Source: Microbacterium sediminis (GTDB lineage Bacteria > Actinomycetota > Actinomycetes > Actinomycetales > Microbacteriaceae). From it: a stretch of DNA of 64,000 nucleotides. The notes under the pieces were generated by a model that did no database searches, had not been told where the DNA came from, and saw only the letters and a program-made list of their open reading frames with translations. Below, one piece after another: positions 9,932 through 17,932 of the stretch. How positions within the stretch are numbered: position 1 is the first letter of the stretch; each line of letters begins with the position of its first letter. The translations under genes and the position numbers were made by a program. The DNA is taken from NCBI RefSeq assembly GCF_004564075.1, contig NZ_CP038256.1, positions 2,480,001-2,544,000 on the forward strand. Direction: 5' to 3'.

Positions 9932-10706
9932 GGGCGACACCGTCCACCGCGCGGCCCGGCGCATGCACGCCGAGCTCGCCGGCCGCACGGTGACGTGGTT
10001 CGACATCCGCGTGCCGGGATCGGCCACCGCCGACCTGCGCGGCCAGACCGTGCGCGAGGTGACCGCCCGCGGCAAGCACCTGCTGCACCGGATCGGCGAC
10101 GCGACGCTGCACTCGCACCTCAAGATGGAGGGCGAGTGGGTGCTCGTGCCCCGCGGCGCGCGCTGGCCGAAACCCGGCTTCCGCGCCCGCGCCGTCGTCC
10201 AGGTGCCGGGCATGGAGGCCGTGGGCTTCGACCTGGCGATGGTGGAGGTGCTGCCCACCCGCGACGAGCATCGCCTCGTCGGGCATCTCGGTCCCGACCC
10301 CCTCGGCCCCGACTGGGACCTCGACCGCGCCGTCGCGAACGTCGCGGCCGATCCCCGGCCGATCCACGTCGCGCTGCAGGATCAGCGCCTCGTCGCGGGC
10401 TTCGGCAACGAGTACGCGAGCGAGCTGCTGTTCCTGCGGGGCGTCCACCCCGAGACGCCCGCGCGCGATGTGGACGTGGTCGCGCTGCTCGGACTCGGCG
10501 TGCGCACGATCCGGCGCAACGTCGAGCTGCCGGTGCGCAACTTCACCGGCATCGCCCGTCGCGGCCAGGACCGCTGGGTCTACGGCCGCGAGCACCAGCC
10601 GTGCCGGCGCTGCGGCACCCCGATCCGCCGCGGCGCCCTCGGCGCCGACCCCACGCGCGAGCGCGTCGTGTACTGGTGCCCGCGCTGCCAGCCGGCCGCG
10701 CCGTAG
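9924..10706 (+). CDS. Nei2/Fpg-family DNA glycosylase (endonuclease VIII type)
   Basis: A 260-residue bifunctional DNA glycosylase/AP lyase. The N-terminus MPEGDTVHRAARRM keeps the catalytic Pro2 and Glu3 of the Fpg/Nei family, and the C-terminus has the zinc finger (CRRCGTPI ... CPRCQP, residues ~227-257). Family members excise oxidised bases through a Schiff base on Pro2. The TVHRAARRMHAEL form of the N-terminus and position behind lhr resemble actinobacterial Nei2 rather than MutM. The GTG start lies inside the last codons of lhr, so translation is coupled. Substrate range cannot be read from sequence. Confidence 0.9.
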   Translation: MPEGDTVHRAARRMHAELAGRTVTWFDIRVPGSATADLRGQTVREVTARGKHLLHRIGDATLHSHLKMEGEWVLVPRGARWPKPGFRARAVVQVPGMEAVGFDLAMVEVLPTRDEHRLVGHLGPDPLGPDWDLDRAVANVAADPRPIHVALQDQRLVAGFGNEYASELLFLRGVHPETPARDVDVVALLGLGVRTIRRNVELPVRNFTGIARRGQDRWVYGREHQPCRRCGTPIRRGALGADPTRERVVYWCPRCQPAAP

Positions 10707-10759
10707 CGCCCGGCCCGCGCCGGACGCGCGCTCGGGCGGCCAGGTCGCGCGCTTCGGGC

Positions 10760-11130
10760 GGAGATCCCCACTCCCGAGGACGAATCCCGCGCAAACCCTC
10801 CGCCCGAGCGCAAATCCCCGCGCCAAGCGCACAATCCCACCGCCGCCCCGCGCGGATCCGACGCACCGCGCACTCCGGCGGCCACACCCCACGCCCCGCG
10901 AGGAGATCCCCACTCCCGAGGACGAATCCCGCGCAAACCCTCCGCCCGAGCGCGGATCCCCTCGCCAAGCGCGCAATCTGGCCGCCGCACCGCACCACCG
11001 CGCCGATCCGACACACCGCGCACTCCGGCGGCCACACCCCACGCCCCGCAAGGAGATCCCCACTCCCGAGGACGAATCCCGCGCAAACCCTCCGCCCCAG
11101 CGCGGATCCCCTCGCCAAGCGCGCAAACGC
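10760..11130. repeat. Array of three ~75-bp direct repeats in a 446-bp gene-free gap
   Basis: The gap between the glycosylase gene and the YitT gene holds no convincing gene. The block GGAGATCCCCACTCCCGAGG starts at 10760, 10902 and 11052 (spacing 142 and 150) and continues nearly identically for about 75 bases (CGAATCCCGCGCAAACCCTC, then GCCAAGCGC). A second shared block, CGCGCACTCCGGCGGCCACA, sits between units 1-2 and 2-3. The units differ by only a few substitutions, so the array is recent or homogenised. A compositionally similar but more diverged stretch lies at 29697-29830. Confidence 0.8.
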
Positions 11131-11152
11131 CCGCCGCACCGCCGACCCGCGG

Positions 11153-11797
11153 CTAGTGCCCGATGTAGCGGCCGGGCCGGTGATTCAGGGCGAGCACGAG
11201 GTTGAGGATCACGGCACCGGCCGCCGAGAGCAGCACGAGCGGCCAGGGGGCGGCGACGAACGCGGCCGCGATGATGAGCACGTCGACGATCATCTGCGTC
11301 CACCCGGCGCGGAAGCCGGTGCGCTCCTGCACGAGGATCGCGATGATGTTGACGCCGCCCACGCTCGCCCCGTGCCGGAAGAGGATCAGCAGGCCCACGC
11401 CGACGAGCAGGTTCCCGCCCACCACGGCGTACACGGGCTGCAGGCCGGCCGCCGGCATCCAGGCCGCGTTCACGACCGACAGGCCGGCGACGCCGCCGAC
11501 GCAGAGGGCCGTGAGCACCGTGAACCGCACGCCCTTCTTCCACAGCGCCAGTGCCACGAACGGCGCGTTGACGAGGGTGAAGATGAGCCAGAACGGGATG
11601 TCCGAGAGCTGATCGATCAGCAGGGCGAGGCCCGCCGTGCCGCCCGTGACCGCGCCGACGGCCTTGAGCAGGTGCAGGCCGAGCGCGACCACGAACGTGC
11701 CGGTGACGATGCCGAGCACGTCCTCCGCGATGCTGTGCCGCGTCTGCTCCCACTCGAACACGAGCTGCTGCGGGGCGGGTCGGGGCGATGCGGTCAC
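11153..11797 (-). CDS. YitT-family integral membrane protein
   Basis: A 214-residue protein with about five hydrophobic segments. The motif GAVTGGTAGLALLID, followed by HGASVGGVNIIAILVQERTG, is the glycine-rich double pattern of the YitT/YczE type membrane family. Members are widespread but uncharacterised; transport or stress roles have been suggested. The start is GTG at 11797; the short N-terminal tail (TASPRPAPQQLVFEW) is cytoplasmic-looking. It is transcribed towards the repeat array and away from the hexapeptide gene, with a 146-bp divergent promoter region. The usual C-terminal DUF2179 domain of long YitT proteins is missing, as in many actinobacterial short forms. Confidence 0.8.
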   Translation of the reverse strand: MTASPRPAPQQLVFEWEQTRHSIAEDVLGIVTGTFVVALGLHLLKAVGAVTGGTAGLALLIDQLSDIPFWLIFTLVNAPFVALALWKKGVRFTVLTALCVGGVAGLSVVNAAWMPAAGLQPVYAVVGGNLLVGVGLLILFRHGASVGGVNIIAILVQERTGFRAGWTQMIVDVLIIAAAFVAAPWPLVLLSAAGAVILNLVLALNHRPGRYIGH

Positions 11798-11943
11798 CCG
11801 TCAACGATAGATCGCCGGCGCCTCGGCCCCGCGACGCCGGGGCTCACAGGCGACGTGAAGGCGGCTCCCGGGCGGGGAATAGCCCGGGGAGGCATGGTGT
11901 TGTCGTGATCAGCGGCCTCAACCGCTGGCCGCGGAGGAGCACT

Positions 11944-12351
11944 GTGGGCAAGAACTACGTCGACATCGAGAACGACCACGGCGAGACGCTGCGCTACCGC
12001 AAGCACGCCAACGGCCGAGGGCTCGTCGCGCACGGAGCCAAGGTTCACCCCGACGCCATGGTCGAATCGGGTGCCTATATCGAGCCGGGAGCACGCATCG
12101 CCGCCGGAGCGCGCATCGCGCGCGGAGCGTGGGTCGAACCGCACGCGCAGATCGGCCCGGGCGCGATCGTCGATGCCAACGCGCAGATCGGACCCGGCGC
12201 GATCGTCGGATCGCACGCACACATCGGCGTGCGCTCGCACATCGGCGCGGAGGCGCTCATCCCCGACGGCGCGATCATCCGCGACGACGAGTCGATCCCC
12301 GACGGCGCGCGCATCAAGACCGATCGCCGCGGGTTTCATCTCGCCGCCTGA
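11944..12351 (+). CDS. Left-handed beta-helix (hexapeptide repeat) protein
   Basis: A 135-residue protein. After a short N-terminal part (GKNYVDIENDHGETLRYRKH), residues ~35-120 are about twelve imperfect hexapeptide turns (AYIEPG, ARIAAG, ARIARG, AQIGPG, AIVDAN, HIGVRS), which fold as a left-handed parallel beta helix. This fold is known from acyl- and sugar-acetyltransferases and from gamma-carbonic anhydrases. The turns IGPGAIVDANAQIGPGAIVGSHAHIG look like UDP-sugar acyltransferase repeats, but no catalytic His or cofactor domain can be identified. The start GTG at 11944 has GGAGGAG 3-9 bases upstream, which decides against earlier in-frame starts. Function unknown. Confidence 0.7.
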   Translation: MGKNYVDIENDHGETLRYRKHANGRGLVAHGAKVHPDAMVESGAYIEPGARIAAGARIARGAWVEPHAQIGPGAIVDANAQIGPGAIVGSHAHIGVRSHIGAEALIPDGAIIRDDESIPDGARIKTDRRGFHLAA

Positions 12352-12370
12352 CACCCGGCGCTGACGGGCG

Positions 12371-13090
12371 TCAGCGCGAGGAGCGGGCGGTGCGGCCGCG
12401 CGTGATCCCCACGAACGTCTGCACGTCGTCGGAGTCGCGGTCGCGCCGCCACGCCAGCGCCACCGTGCTCGCCGGTCCGCCCGACAGCGGCCGGTAGTCC
12501 ACGTCGCGGCGGTGATGCAGGCGCGCGAGCGACATCGGCATCACCGCGATCCCGACGCCCGAGGCGACGATCGCGATGGCGTCCTCCGTCGTCTCCGGCG
12601 CCTCGAACCGCGGCGGTTCGGTGGGCAGCCCCAGCGGGCCGAGCACGTCGTCGCGCGGCGTGATGAGCACCTCGCCGGCGAGGTCATCGGCCGTCAGCTC
12701 GTCGGCCGCGAGGAGCGAGGAGTCCACGGCCGCCACGACCACGGGCACCTCGTCGTAGAGGCGGATCACGTGCACCGCATCGGCGTCGCCGGGCAGCGGC
12801 AGCCGCACGAGCGCGGCGTCCACCTCGCCGGCGTTGAGCGCCGCGCGCTGATCGGCCACGGGGATCGGCACGAGCTCCAGCGGGACGCGGGGCATCCGCT
12901 CGCGCCACCGCTCGATCCACTTGCCGGGCATGGCGCCCGGGATCGCGCCGAGACGGAACGTGCGCGGCGGGCCCGCGGCGTCGCCGACCTCGGGACGCGG
13001 GGCCGGCTTCGGGCGCTTCTGCGGCGTCGGCTGCGGTCGCGCCGGGCGCGGTCCCCTGCGCGCGCCGCCCGCGGCCTTCCCCTTCGCCAT
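12371..13090 (-). CDS. LysR-type substrate-binding domain protein without HTH
   Basis: A 239-residue protein. The first ~40 residues are Lys/Arg/Pro-rich (GPRPARPQPTPQKRPKPAPRP). From ~45 on it reads as a LysR effector-binding domain: FRLGAIPG, VPLELVPIPVADQRAALNAGEVDAALVRLPL, YDEVPVVVAAVDSSLLA, and IAIVASGVGIAVMPMSLARL. The winged HTH that normally fills residues 1-60 of a LysR protein is absent and there is no matching upstream sequence, so it is not a simple start error. The basic Pro-rich tail could bind DNA or a partner non-specifically; that is speculation. Similar HTH-less proteins recur in Microbacteriaceae, as far as I recall. Confidence 0.75.
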   Translation of the reverse strand: MAKGKAAGGARRGPRPARPQPTPQKRPKPAPRPEVGDAAGPPRTFRLGAIPGAMPGKWIERWRERMPRVPLELVPIPVADQRAALNAGEVDAALVRLPLPGDADAVHVIRLYDEVPVVVAAVDSSLLAADELTADDLAGEVLITPRDDVLGPLGLPTEPPRFEAPETTEDAIAIVASGVGIAVMPMSLARLHHRRDVDYRPLSGGPASTVALAWRRDRDSDDVQTFVGITRGRTARSSR

Positions 13091-13120
13091 ACCGACAAGG
13101 CTATGCGCTCGGCGTGCGCG

Positions 13121-13978
13121 TCACCCGTGCGCGCGGCGGGCGCGCTCGCCGCGCAGCAGCACCACGCGCATCGCGACCGACACCGCCGCGAGCAGCGCGG
13201 CCATCGCGAAGGCCACCACGCCCACGGGCGCGCTCGCGGGCTCGGCCGTCAGGCGCGCCACGCCGATCCACACGGCACCCCACGCCATCGCGAGCGGCGC
13301 GGCGACGCTCCACGCCGTGCGCGCCGACACGACGATGCCCGCCGCGCCCAGCAGCACGAGCGCCAACACGCCCGCCCCGTCGCCGGCCCATCCGCCCAGG
13401 TGCAGCCCGGCGATCCACGCGCCGGCGTTGGCCGCGCCCGCGACGGTGGCCCAGCCCAGGTGAGCCCCGGCGAGGCCGTCCAGCAGGATCCCGCCCCGCA
13501 GGCTCCGCCCCGTCCGGCTCGCGAACGCCGCGCGGTGCGCGCGATAGGCGACGAACACGAGCAGGGCCATCACGACGACGGTCGTCCACAGGGGCAGCAG
13601 CTGCGCGGCGAGGATCCACAGCCCCTCCAGCACGGCGATGGCTGCGAGCCACCAGCCCACGGCCCGGTGCCGGGGGCTTCGCCGCTGCGACGGCAGCAGC
13701 TGCCAGACGGCATACGCCACGAGCCCGGCGTACAGCGGCGTCCAGATGAGGAACGCCGGCGACGCGGGCGCGAGCAGCGACCCCGCCGGTCCCAGCGCGC
13801 CGCCCTGGGTCTCGTCCACCGATCGCCCACCGAGGGCGCCCGATCCGATGAACCCGCCGATCAGCGCGCCCGCGACGGCGATCGCCACGGCCACCTGCCG
13901 CAGCACGTCGCGGCCGTTCGCGGTGCGATCCCCGGATCCGCGGGGCGCGGCGGTCGGGGCATGCTCGGTACGACTCAT
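13121..13978 (-). CDS. TspO/MBR-related tryptophan-rich membrane protein
   Basis: A 285-residue membrane protein with about nine hydrophobic segments. The segment ASPAFLIWTPLYAGLVAYAVWQ resembles the hallmark of TspO/MBR proteins (P-x-W-x-F-x-x-W-x-x-L-Y), and Trp recurs in later spans. TspO proteins bind porphyrins and act in tetrapyrrole or stress responses, but this protein is longer than the ~160-residue core family and belongs to the larger actinobacterial branch annotated as tryptophan-rich sensory protein. The ATG at 13978 has AAGGTGGGG 2-10 bases upstream. It precedes, on the same strand, the LysR-like gene by 30 bases. Confidence 0.65.
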   Translation of the reverse strand: MSRTEHAPTAAPRGSGDRTANGRDVLRQVAVAIAVAGALIGGFIGSGALGGRSVDETQGGALGPAGSLLAPASPAFLIWTPLYAGLVAYAVWQLLPSQRRSPRHRAVGWWLAAIAVLEGLWILAAQLLPLWTTVVVMALLVFVAYRAHRAAFASRTGRSLRGGILLDGLAGAHLGWATVAGAANAGAWIAGLHLGGWAGDGAGVLALVLLGAAGIVVSARTAWSVAAPLAMAWGAVWIGVARLTAEPASAPVGVVAFAMAALLAAVSVAMRVVLLRGERARRAHG

Positions 13979-14051
13979 TCCCCCACCTTCCGCGCTCGCG
14001 GGCGGCGGCACGAGGGGCTTGCACGCCGGCGCGCGGGTGTGCTCGCGGCGG

Positions 14052-14528
14052 TCAGCCGCCGAGGATCATGTCGATCCGCTCGCGCAGGTACGTCTCCAGC
14101 GGCATCCGCGCGCCGCCGGAGGTCCACCGCACCGTCACGGTCTCGCCGCGCCCGTCGAGCGGCCCGGATGCCCCGCCGGCCGCGACCGCGGCGAGGTCGA
14201 TGCGGGTGTGGTCGACGTTGACGGTCGCACCCTCCGCGAACCCGCCGCGGATGCACATCGCGGCGGCCTGCGCCCGCTGCCGAGCGGATTCGGCCGTGAA
14301 GCCGCGGCGCCGCTCCGGCGCGGCGCGCAGCACGTCGCCCACCTCGTATACCGCGTCGTCGGCGAGGAGCAGCACGCCCACCCGCCAGGCCTCGCCGTCC
14401 GGCACGATCCGCGGCTGCCCGCCGAGCGCCCGCCGCAGCCCGCCGGGCACGACCAGCCGGCCGAGCCCCTCGCGCGGCACCGGCGCCAGCCGCTCCCGCG
14501 CCCGCGCGAACACCGACTCGAGGTCCAT
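14052..14528 (-). CDS. Conserved hypothetical protein, coupled to TetR regulator
   Basis: A 158-residue soluble protein (MDLESVFARARERLAPVPREGLGRLVVPGGLRRA at the start, split here by its charged pattern). It has no signal peptide or membrane span. A region VGVLLLADDAVYEVGDVLRAAPERRRGF followed by a CIRGGFAEGATVNVDHTRID strand-rich part suggests a compact alpha/beta fold; I do not recognise the family. The ATG at 14528 overlaps the TGA of the TetR gene by the ATGA pattern, so it is the second gene of that transcript and may share its regulation. Confidence 0.65.
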   Translation of the reverse strand: MDLESVFARARERLAPVPREGLGRLVVPGGLRRALGGQPRIVPDGEAWRVGVLLLADDAVYEVGDVLRAAPERRRGFTAESARQRAQAAAMCIRGGFAEGATVNVDHTRIDLAAVAAGGASGPLDGRGETVTVRWTSGGARMPLETYLRERIDMILGG

Positions 14529-15073
14529 CAGTCGCCCCGCGGCGCGAGGGCGCGCTCGATGAGGGCGATCGCGCGCCCGGCGTCGGCATCGCGATCGCCC
14601 GAGAGGAACGCCGCATGGAAGGCGATCATGCTCACCGCGGTGGCGACGTCGTCCACCTCGACGGCGGCATCGACGCGCCCGTGACCGCGCTCGTGGTCCA
14701 GCACGCCCTCGATCACGCCGCGCAGCCGCTCCTCGAGCGCGCGGGCCGCGGGGTCCTCGCCGAGGGTGAGCGCCTCGAGGAGCGACGTCGACATGCGCGC
14801 CTGCGCGACGATCAGCTCGAGGAAGCCGCGCAGGTCGTGCGAGCGGCGCTCCAGATCGGCGAGGTTCTCGTCGAACACCGCGACGGCGAGCGCCTGCTTG
14901 TCGGGGAAGTGCCGGTACAGGCTCGCCTGGCCAACGCCGGCGCGCTTGGCCACCTGGCTGAAGGGCACCGCGAAGCCCTGCTCGGCGAACAGCTCCCGCG
15001 CCGCGTCGATCAGCGCACGGCGGTTCTCCGCGGCGGCGGCGGGGCCGCGATTGCGCTTGGACGGGGCCGGCAT
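14528..15073 (-). CDS. TetR/AcrR-family transcriptional repressor
   Basis: A 181-residue regulator. Residues ~14-60 form the TetR HTH (RRALIDAARELFAEQGF, FSQVAKRAGVGQASLYRHFPDKQAL), followed by a helical ligand-binding domain. Start ATG at 15073 chosen; a GTG at 15079 is an equally possible start two codons earlier. It is divergent from an SDR dehydrogenase gene at 15193, and a 22-bp palindrome lies between them, so it very likely represses its own operon and the dehydrogenase. The inducer is unknown; a substrate or product of the dehydrogenase is the natural guess. Confidence 0.9.
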   Translation of the reverse strand: MPAPSKRNRGPAAAAENRRALIDAARELFAEQGFAVPFSQVAKRAGVGQASLYRHFPDKQALAVAVFDENLADLERRSHDLRGFLELIVAQARMSTSLLEALTLGEDPAARALEERLRGVIEGVLDHERGHGRVDAAVEVDDVATAVSMIAFHAAFLSGDRDADAGRAIALIERALAPRGD

Positions 15074-15094
15074 GCTCACTAAACTAGTGGGCGA

Positions 15095-15116
15095 ATCCGG
15101 ACAATCCTGTCCGGAT
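15095..15116. promoter_or_regulatory. Palindromic operator between TetR and SDR genes
   Basis: ATCCGGACA-ATCC-TGTCCGGAT: two perfect 9-base arms around a 4-base spacer, 21 bases upstream of the TetR start and 76 bases upstream of the SDR start. Size and place fit a TetR dimer operator. Confidence 0.75.
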
Positions 15117-15192
15117 CGCGCCGCCGCCTGACGACGCACCCTCGGTCGCCGGAGACCACACCGGTCGGCCGCGTAACGAAAGGACGCTCGCC

Positions 15193-15999
15193 ATGAGCGA
15201 TGCAGCTGCCGCCGCAGCCATGGGCCCCCAGATGGCCCAGTGGACCGAAGTGATCACCCCCGGCCGCTTCGACGGGAAGACCATCATCGTCACGGGAGCC
15301 GGCTCGGGCATCGGCCGCGCCACCGCGTCGCGCATCGCGCGCGAGGGCGGCACCGTCGTCGCCGTGGACATGAACGAGGCCGGACTCGACGCGTTCGTCG
15401 CCGAGCTGCCCGACAGCGCGATCGTCAAGGTCGTCGCCGACATCACCGACGACGCCGCGATCGCCGAGATCGTCGCCGCCGCGGGCGGCACCGTCGACGG
15501 CCTCGCCAACGTGGCGGGCATCATGGACAAGATGCAGCCGGTTCACGAGATCGACCCCGCGCTGTGGGAGAAGGTCTTCGCGGTCAACGTGACCGGGTCG
15601 TTCAAGCTCATGAAGGCCGTGCTCCCCGGCATGCTCGAAGCCGGCAAGGGCTCGATCGTCAACGTCGCGAGCGAGGCGGGCCTGCGCGGCTCGGCCGCCG
15701 GCACGGCGTACACGGCATCGAAGCACGCCGTCGTCGGCATGACCAAGAGCTCGGCGTACCTCTACGCGCTCACCGGCGTCCGGATCAACGCGGTCGCCCC
15801 GGGCGCCGTGGCCACCGGCATCGAGGCGCCGTTCGCGAGCGAGTTCGCGGCGCCCCGCATCCAGCGCGGCATGGCGGCGATCCCCTCGATCGCGCAGGCC
15901 GCCCAGCTGGCCGCGTCGATCACCTTCCTGCTCACCGACGACGCCACCAACCTCAACGGCGTCATCCTCCCCTCGGACGGCGGCTGGTCGGCCGCCTGA
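15193..15999 (+). CDS. SDR-family NAD(P)-dependent oxidoreductase
   Basis: A 268-residue classical short-chain dehydrogenase. The cofactor motif TGAGSGIG (residues ~34-41), the structural NVAG (~110), the catalytic Ser in IVNVASEAG (~155) and the active-site YTASK (~174) are all present. It has an unusually long N-terminal leader (about 25 residues before GKTIIVTG) including MGPQMAQWTEVITPG. The start ATG has GAAAGGA about 7 bases upstream. It is divergent from a TetR gene with an operator in between, so it is probably induced by its own substrate. Substrate unknown; D38-like Asp after the second strand (VVAVDMN) suggests NAD(H) preference. Confidence 0.88.
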   Translation: MSDAAAAAAMGPQMAQWTEVITPGRFDGKTIIVTGAGSGIGRATASRIAREGGTVVAVDMNEAGLDAFVAELPDSAIVKVVADITDDAAIAEIVAAAGGTVDGLANVAGIMDKMQPVHEIDPALWEKVFAVNVTGSFKLMKAVLPGMLEAGKGSIVNVASEAGLRGSAAGTAYTASKHAVVGMTKSSAYLYALTGVRINAVAPGAVATGIEAPFASEFAAPRIQRGMAAIPSIAQAAQLAASITFLLTDDATNLNGVILPSDGGWSAA

Positions 16000-16015
16000 T
16001 CCGCGCGGCTCGATC

Positions 16016-16086
16016 CGCGAGACTGCACGCCCGCGCCGAGACAGCTGACACCGCATGCTGTCTCGGCGCGGGGCTGCAGTCTCGCG
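16016..16086. terminator. Long hairpin between convergent SDR and metS genes
   Basis: CGCGAGACTGCA plus CCGCGCCGAGACAG is repeated as its reverse complement (CTGTCTCGGCGCGG, then CTGCAGTCTCGCG): arms of about 29 bases with one or two mismatches and a 13-base loop. It lies between two converging genes and could end both transcripts. No T run; it may also be a mobile palindromic element. Confidence 0.6.
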
Positions 16087-16125
16087 GGAGGAACGCGGCA
16101 GCGCGCGGCAGCGCGGGGCGGCGGC

Positions 16126-16281
16126 CTAGAGGTCGTCCTCGTCGCGGTCGTCGTGGGCGATGCCGCCGTCGGGGTACGACGCCACCTCGGGCCGGCGCGC
16201 GAGGAACACGATCGAGGCGACGAGGCCGCCCCACACGAGCACCGTCGCGATGACGAGGAACAGGATCGCGATCGGGGTCAT
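16126..16281 (-). CDS. metS: Methionine/alanine importer small subunit MetS
   Basis: A 51-residue protein: one hydrophobic span (PIAILFLVIATVLVWGGLVASIVFLA), a short basic turn and an acidic tail ending DDRDEDDL. Size, topology and place directly behind an NSS transporter match MetS, the small subunit that Corynebacterium glutamicum MetP needs for methionine and alanine uptake. The ATG at 16281 overlaps the TGA of metP by four bases. GGAGGAG lies 4-10 bases upstream. A gene this short is easily missed. Confidence 0.88.
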   Translation of the reverse strand: MTPIAILFLVIATVLVWGGLVASIVFLARRPEVASYPDGGIAHDDRDEDDL

Positions 16282-17846
16282 CGCACTCCTCCCTTCAGGG
16301 CGAGCTGATCGGGTCGCGGCCAGGCCTCGAACCGGTCCGGGTCATGCCGCCACCGCAGCTGCGGCAGCAGCACCGCGCCGATGATCATCAGCGCGACCGA
16401 GCCCCAGCCGGCCACGCCGAGGTACCAGGCGGGATAGCCCTCGTAGCCGTTGACGAGCAGGTCGATGATCTTCGTCACGAGCATGTACGCGAGCACGGCC
16501 GGGGCGAGGATCGAGGTGAACAGCAGCCACGTGCGGCCCACGCGGAACGTCGACACGGCGCTGAGGTGCCGCGCGAGCTCGCGGCCGCGTCGGCGCACCC
16601 AGAGCACGATCACCGCCATCGCCACGGCCGAGCCGACGATGCCGATGTTGTTGGCCCAGTTGTCGATCGTGTCGAGGGCCGTCAGGCCCGAGGTCGAGCC
16701 GAACAGCACGAGCGAGACGACGGCGAGGATGCCGCCGAAGCCGAGCACCGCCTGCGCCCGCGTGAGCGCGAACTTGTCGCGCAGCGCGGCGATGATCACC
16801 TCGAGGATCGAGATGAGCGAGGTCAGGCCGGCCAGGGTGAGCGAGCCGAAGAACAGGGCTCCCACCCACGCGCCGCCGGGCATCTCGCTGACGATCGCCG
16901 GGACGGTCATGAACGCCAGGCCCACGCCGGTGAGGCCCTCGAGGTCGCCGATCTCCACGCCCTGCTGGAACGCGAAGAAGCCCAGCGTCGCGAACACGCC
17001 GATGCCGGCGAGGATCTCGAACGACGAGTTGCCGAAGGCCACGACGAGTCCCGCGCCGGTCATGTTCGAGCGGCGCTTGCGGTACGAGGCGAAGGTGATC
17101 ATGATCCCGAACGCCACCGACAGCGAGAAGAAGATCTGGCTGTAGGCCGCGATCCACACGTTGGGATCGGCGAGCGCGGCGAAGTCCGGAGTGAAGAACT
17201 CGTTCACGCCCTGCGCGGCGCCCGGAAGCGTCAGGGCATAGATGACGATCGCGACGAACGCGACGACCAGGAGCGGGATGATGATGACGTTCGCCCGCTG
17301 CACGCCCTTGACCACACCCGCGGCGAGGATGCCGAGGGTGATGACCCACATGATCACGAGCGGGATCGCGACCGCCGGCACGTAGTCGAGCGTGAACGGC
17401 TCACCCGCCGCGCGCAGATACTCGCCCGTGAAGAACGCCGTCGTGTCGTCGCCCCAGCGCAGATCCCACGAGAACACGAAGTAGCTCGACGACCACGCCA
17501 GCACGGCCGTGTAGTAGATCGCGATGAACACGCTGATGAGCACCTGGAACCAGCCCAGGCCCTCGCCGAGCCTGCCGCCCAGGCGGCGCAGGGCGAGCGG
17601 TGCCGAGCCGCGGAAGCGGTGCCCGATCGCGTAGTCCAGGAACAGGATCGGGATGCCCGCGGTCACGAGCGCGACGAGGTAGGGGATCAGGAACGCGCCG
17701 CCACCCGATTCGTACGCGACACCGGGGAAGCGCCAGATGTTGCCCAGGCCGACGGCTGATCCCAGCGCCGACAGGATGAACCCGATCTGCCCGGACCATT
17801 GCTCCCGTTCGGGGACGGCCGTGGCCTCGCCATGTGCTCGCGCCAT
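16278..17846 (-). CDS. metP: NSS-family sodium:amino-acid symporter MetP-like
   Basis: A 522-residue transporter of the neurotransmitter:sodium symporter family. The first span carries the signature GFILSALGSAVGLGNIWRFP (Na+ site), followed by GGGAFLIPYL; about twelve spans follow. NSS proteins of bacteria carry amino acids with Na+; with the small MetS gene directly behind it the best match is the MetPS methionine/alanine importer. It differs from short 11-span bacterial members by its longer C-terminus (WRHDPDRFEAWPRPDQ), as in MetP. Substrate is inferred from context, not from residues. Confidence 0.88.
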   Translation of the reverse strand: MARAHGEATAVPEREQWSGQIGFILSALGSAVGLGNIWRFPGVAYESGGGAFLIPYLVALVTAGIPILFLDYAIGHRFRGSAPLALRRLGGRLGEGLGWFQVLISVFIAIYYTAVLAWSSSYFVFSWDLRWGDDTTAFFTGEYLRAAGEPFTLDYVPAVAIPLVIMWVITLGILAAGVVKGVQRANVIIIPLLVVAFVAIVIYALTLPGAAQGVNEFFTPDFAALADPNVWIAAYSQIFFSLSVAFGIMITFASYRKRRSNMTGAGLVVAFGNSSFEILAGIGVFATLGFFAFQQGVEIGDLEGLTGVGLAFMTVPAIVSEMPGGAWVGALFFGSLTLAGLTSLISILEVIIAALRDKFALTRAQAVLGFGGILAVVSLVLFGSTSGLTALDTIDNWANNIGIVGSAVAMAVIVLWVRRRGRELARHLSAVSTFRVGRTWLLFTSILAPAVLAYMLVTKIIDLLVNGYEGYPAWYLGVAGWGSVALMIIGAVLLPQLRWRHDPDRFEAWPRPDQLALKGGVR

Positions 17847-17932
17847 GATGCTCCTCGCTCGCGGTGGATCGTCGGCTTTCGCCGATCACCGAGGTTACGC
17901 GGCGCGGGCGCGAGGGCAAACCGACCCGCGTG

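Noticed and set aside
5087..10258. A 1723-codon open frame antisense to lhr
   Set aside because: Lhr on the other strand has all helicase motifs; the antisense translation is low-complexity.
10760..11130. Repeat array taken as CRISPR
   Set aside because: Units are ~75 bp with only three copies, spacers are themselves repeated, and no cas gene is near.
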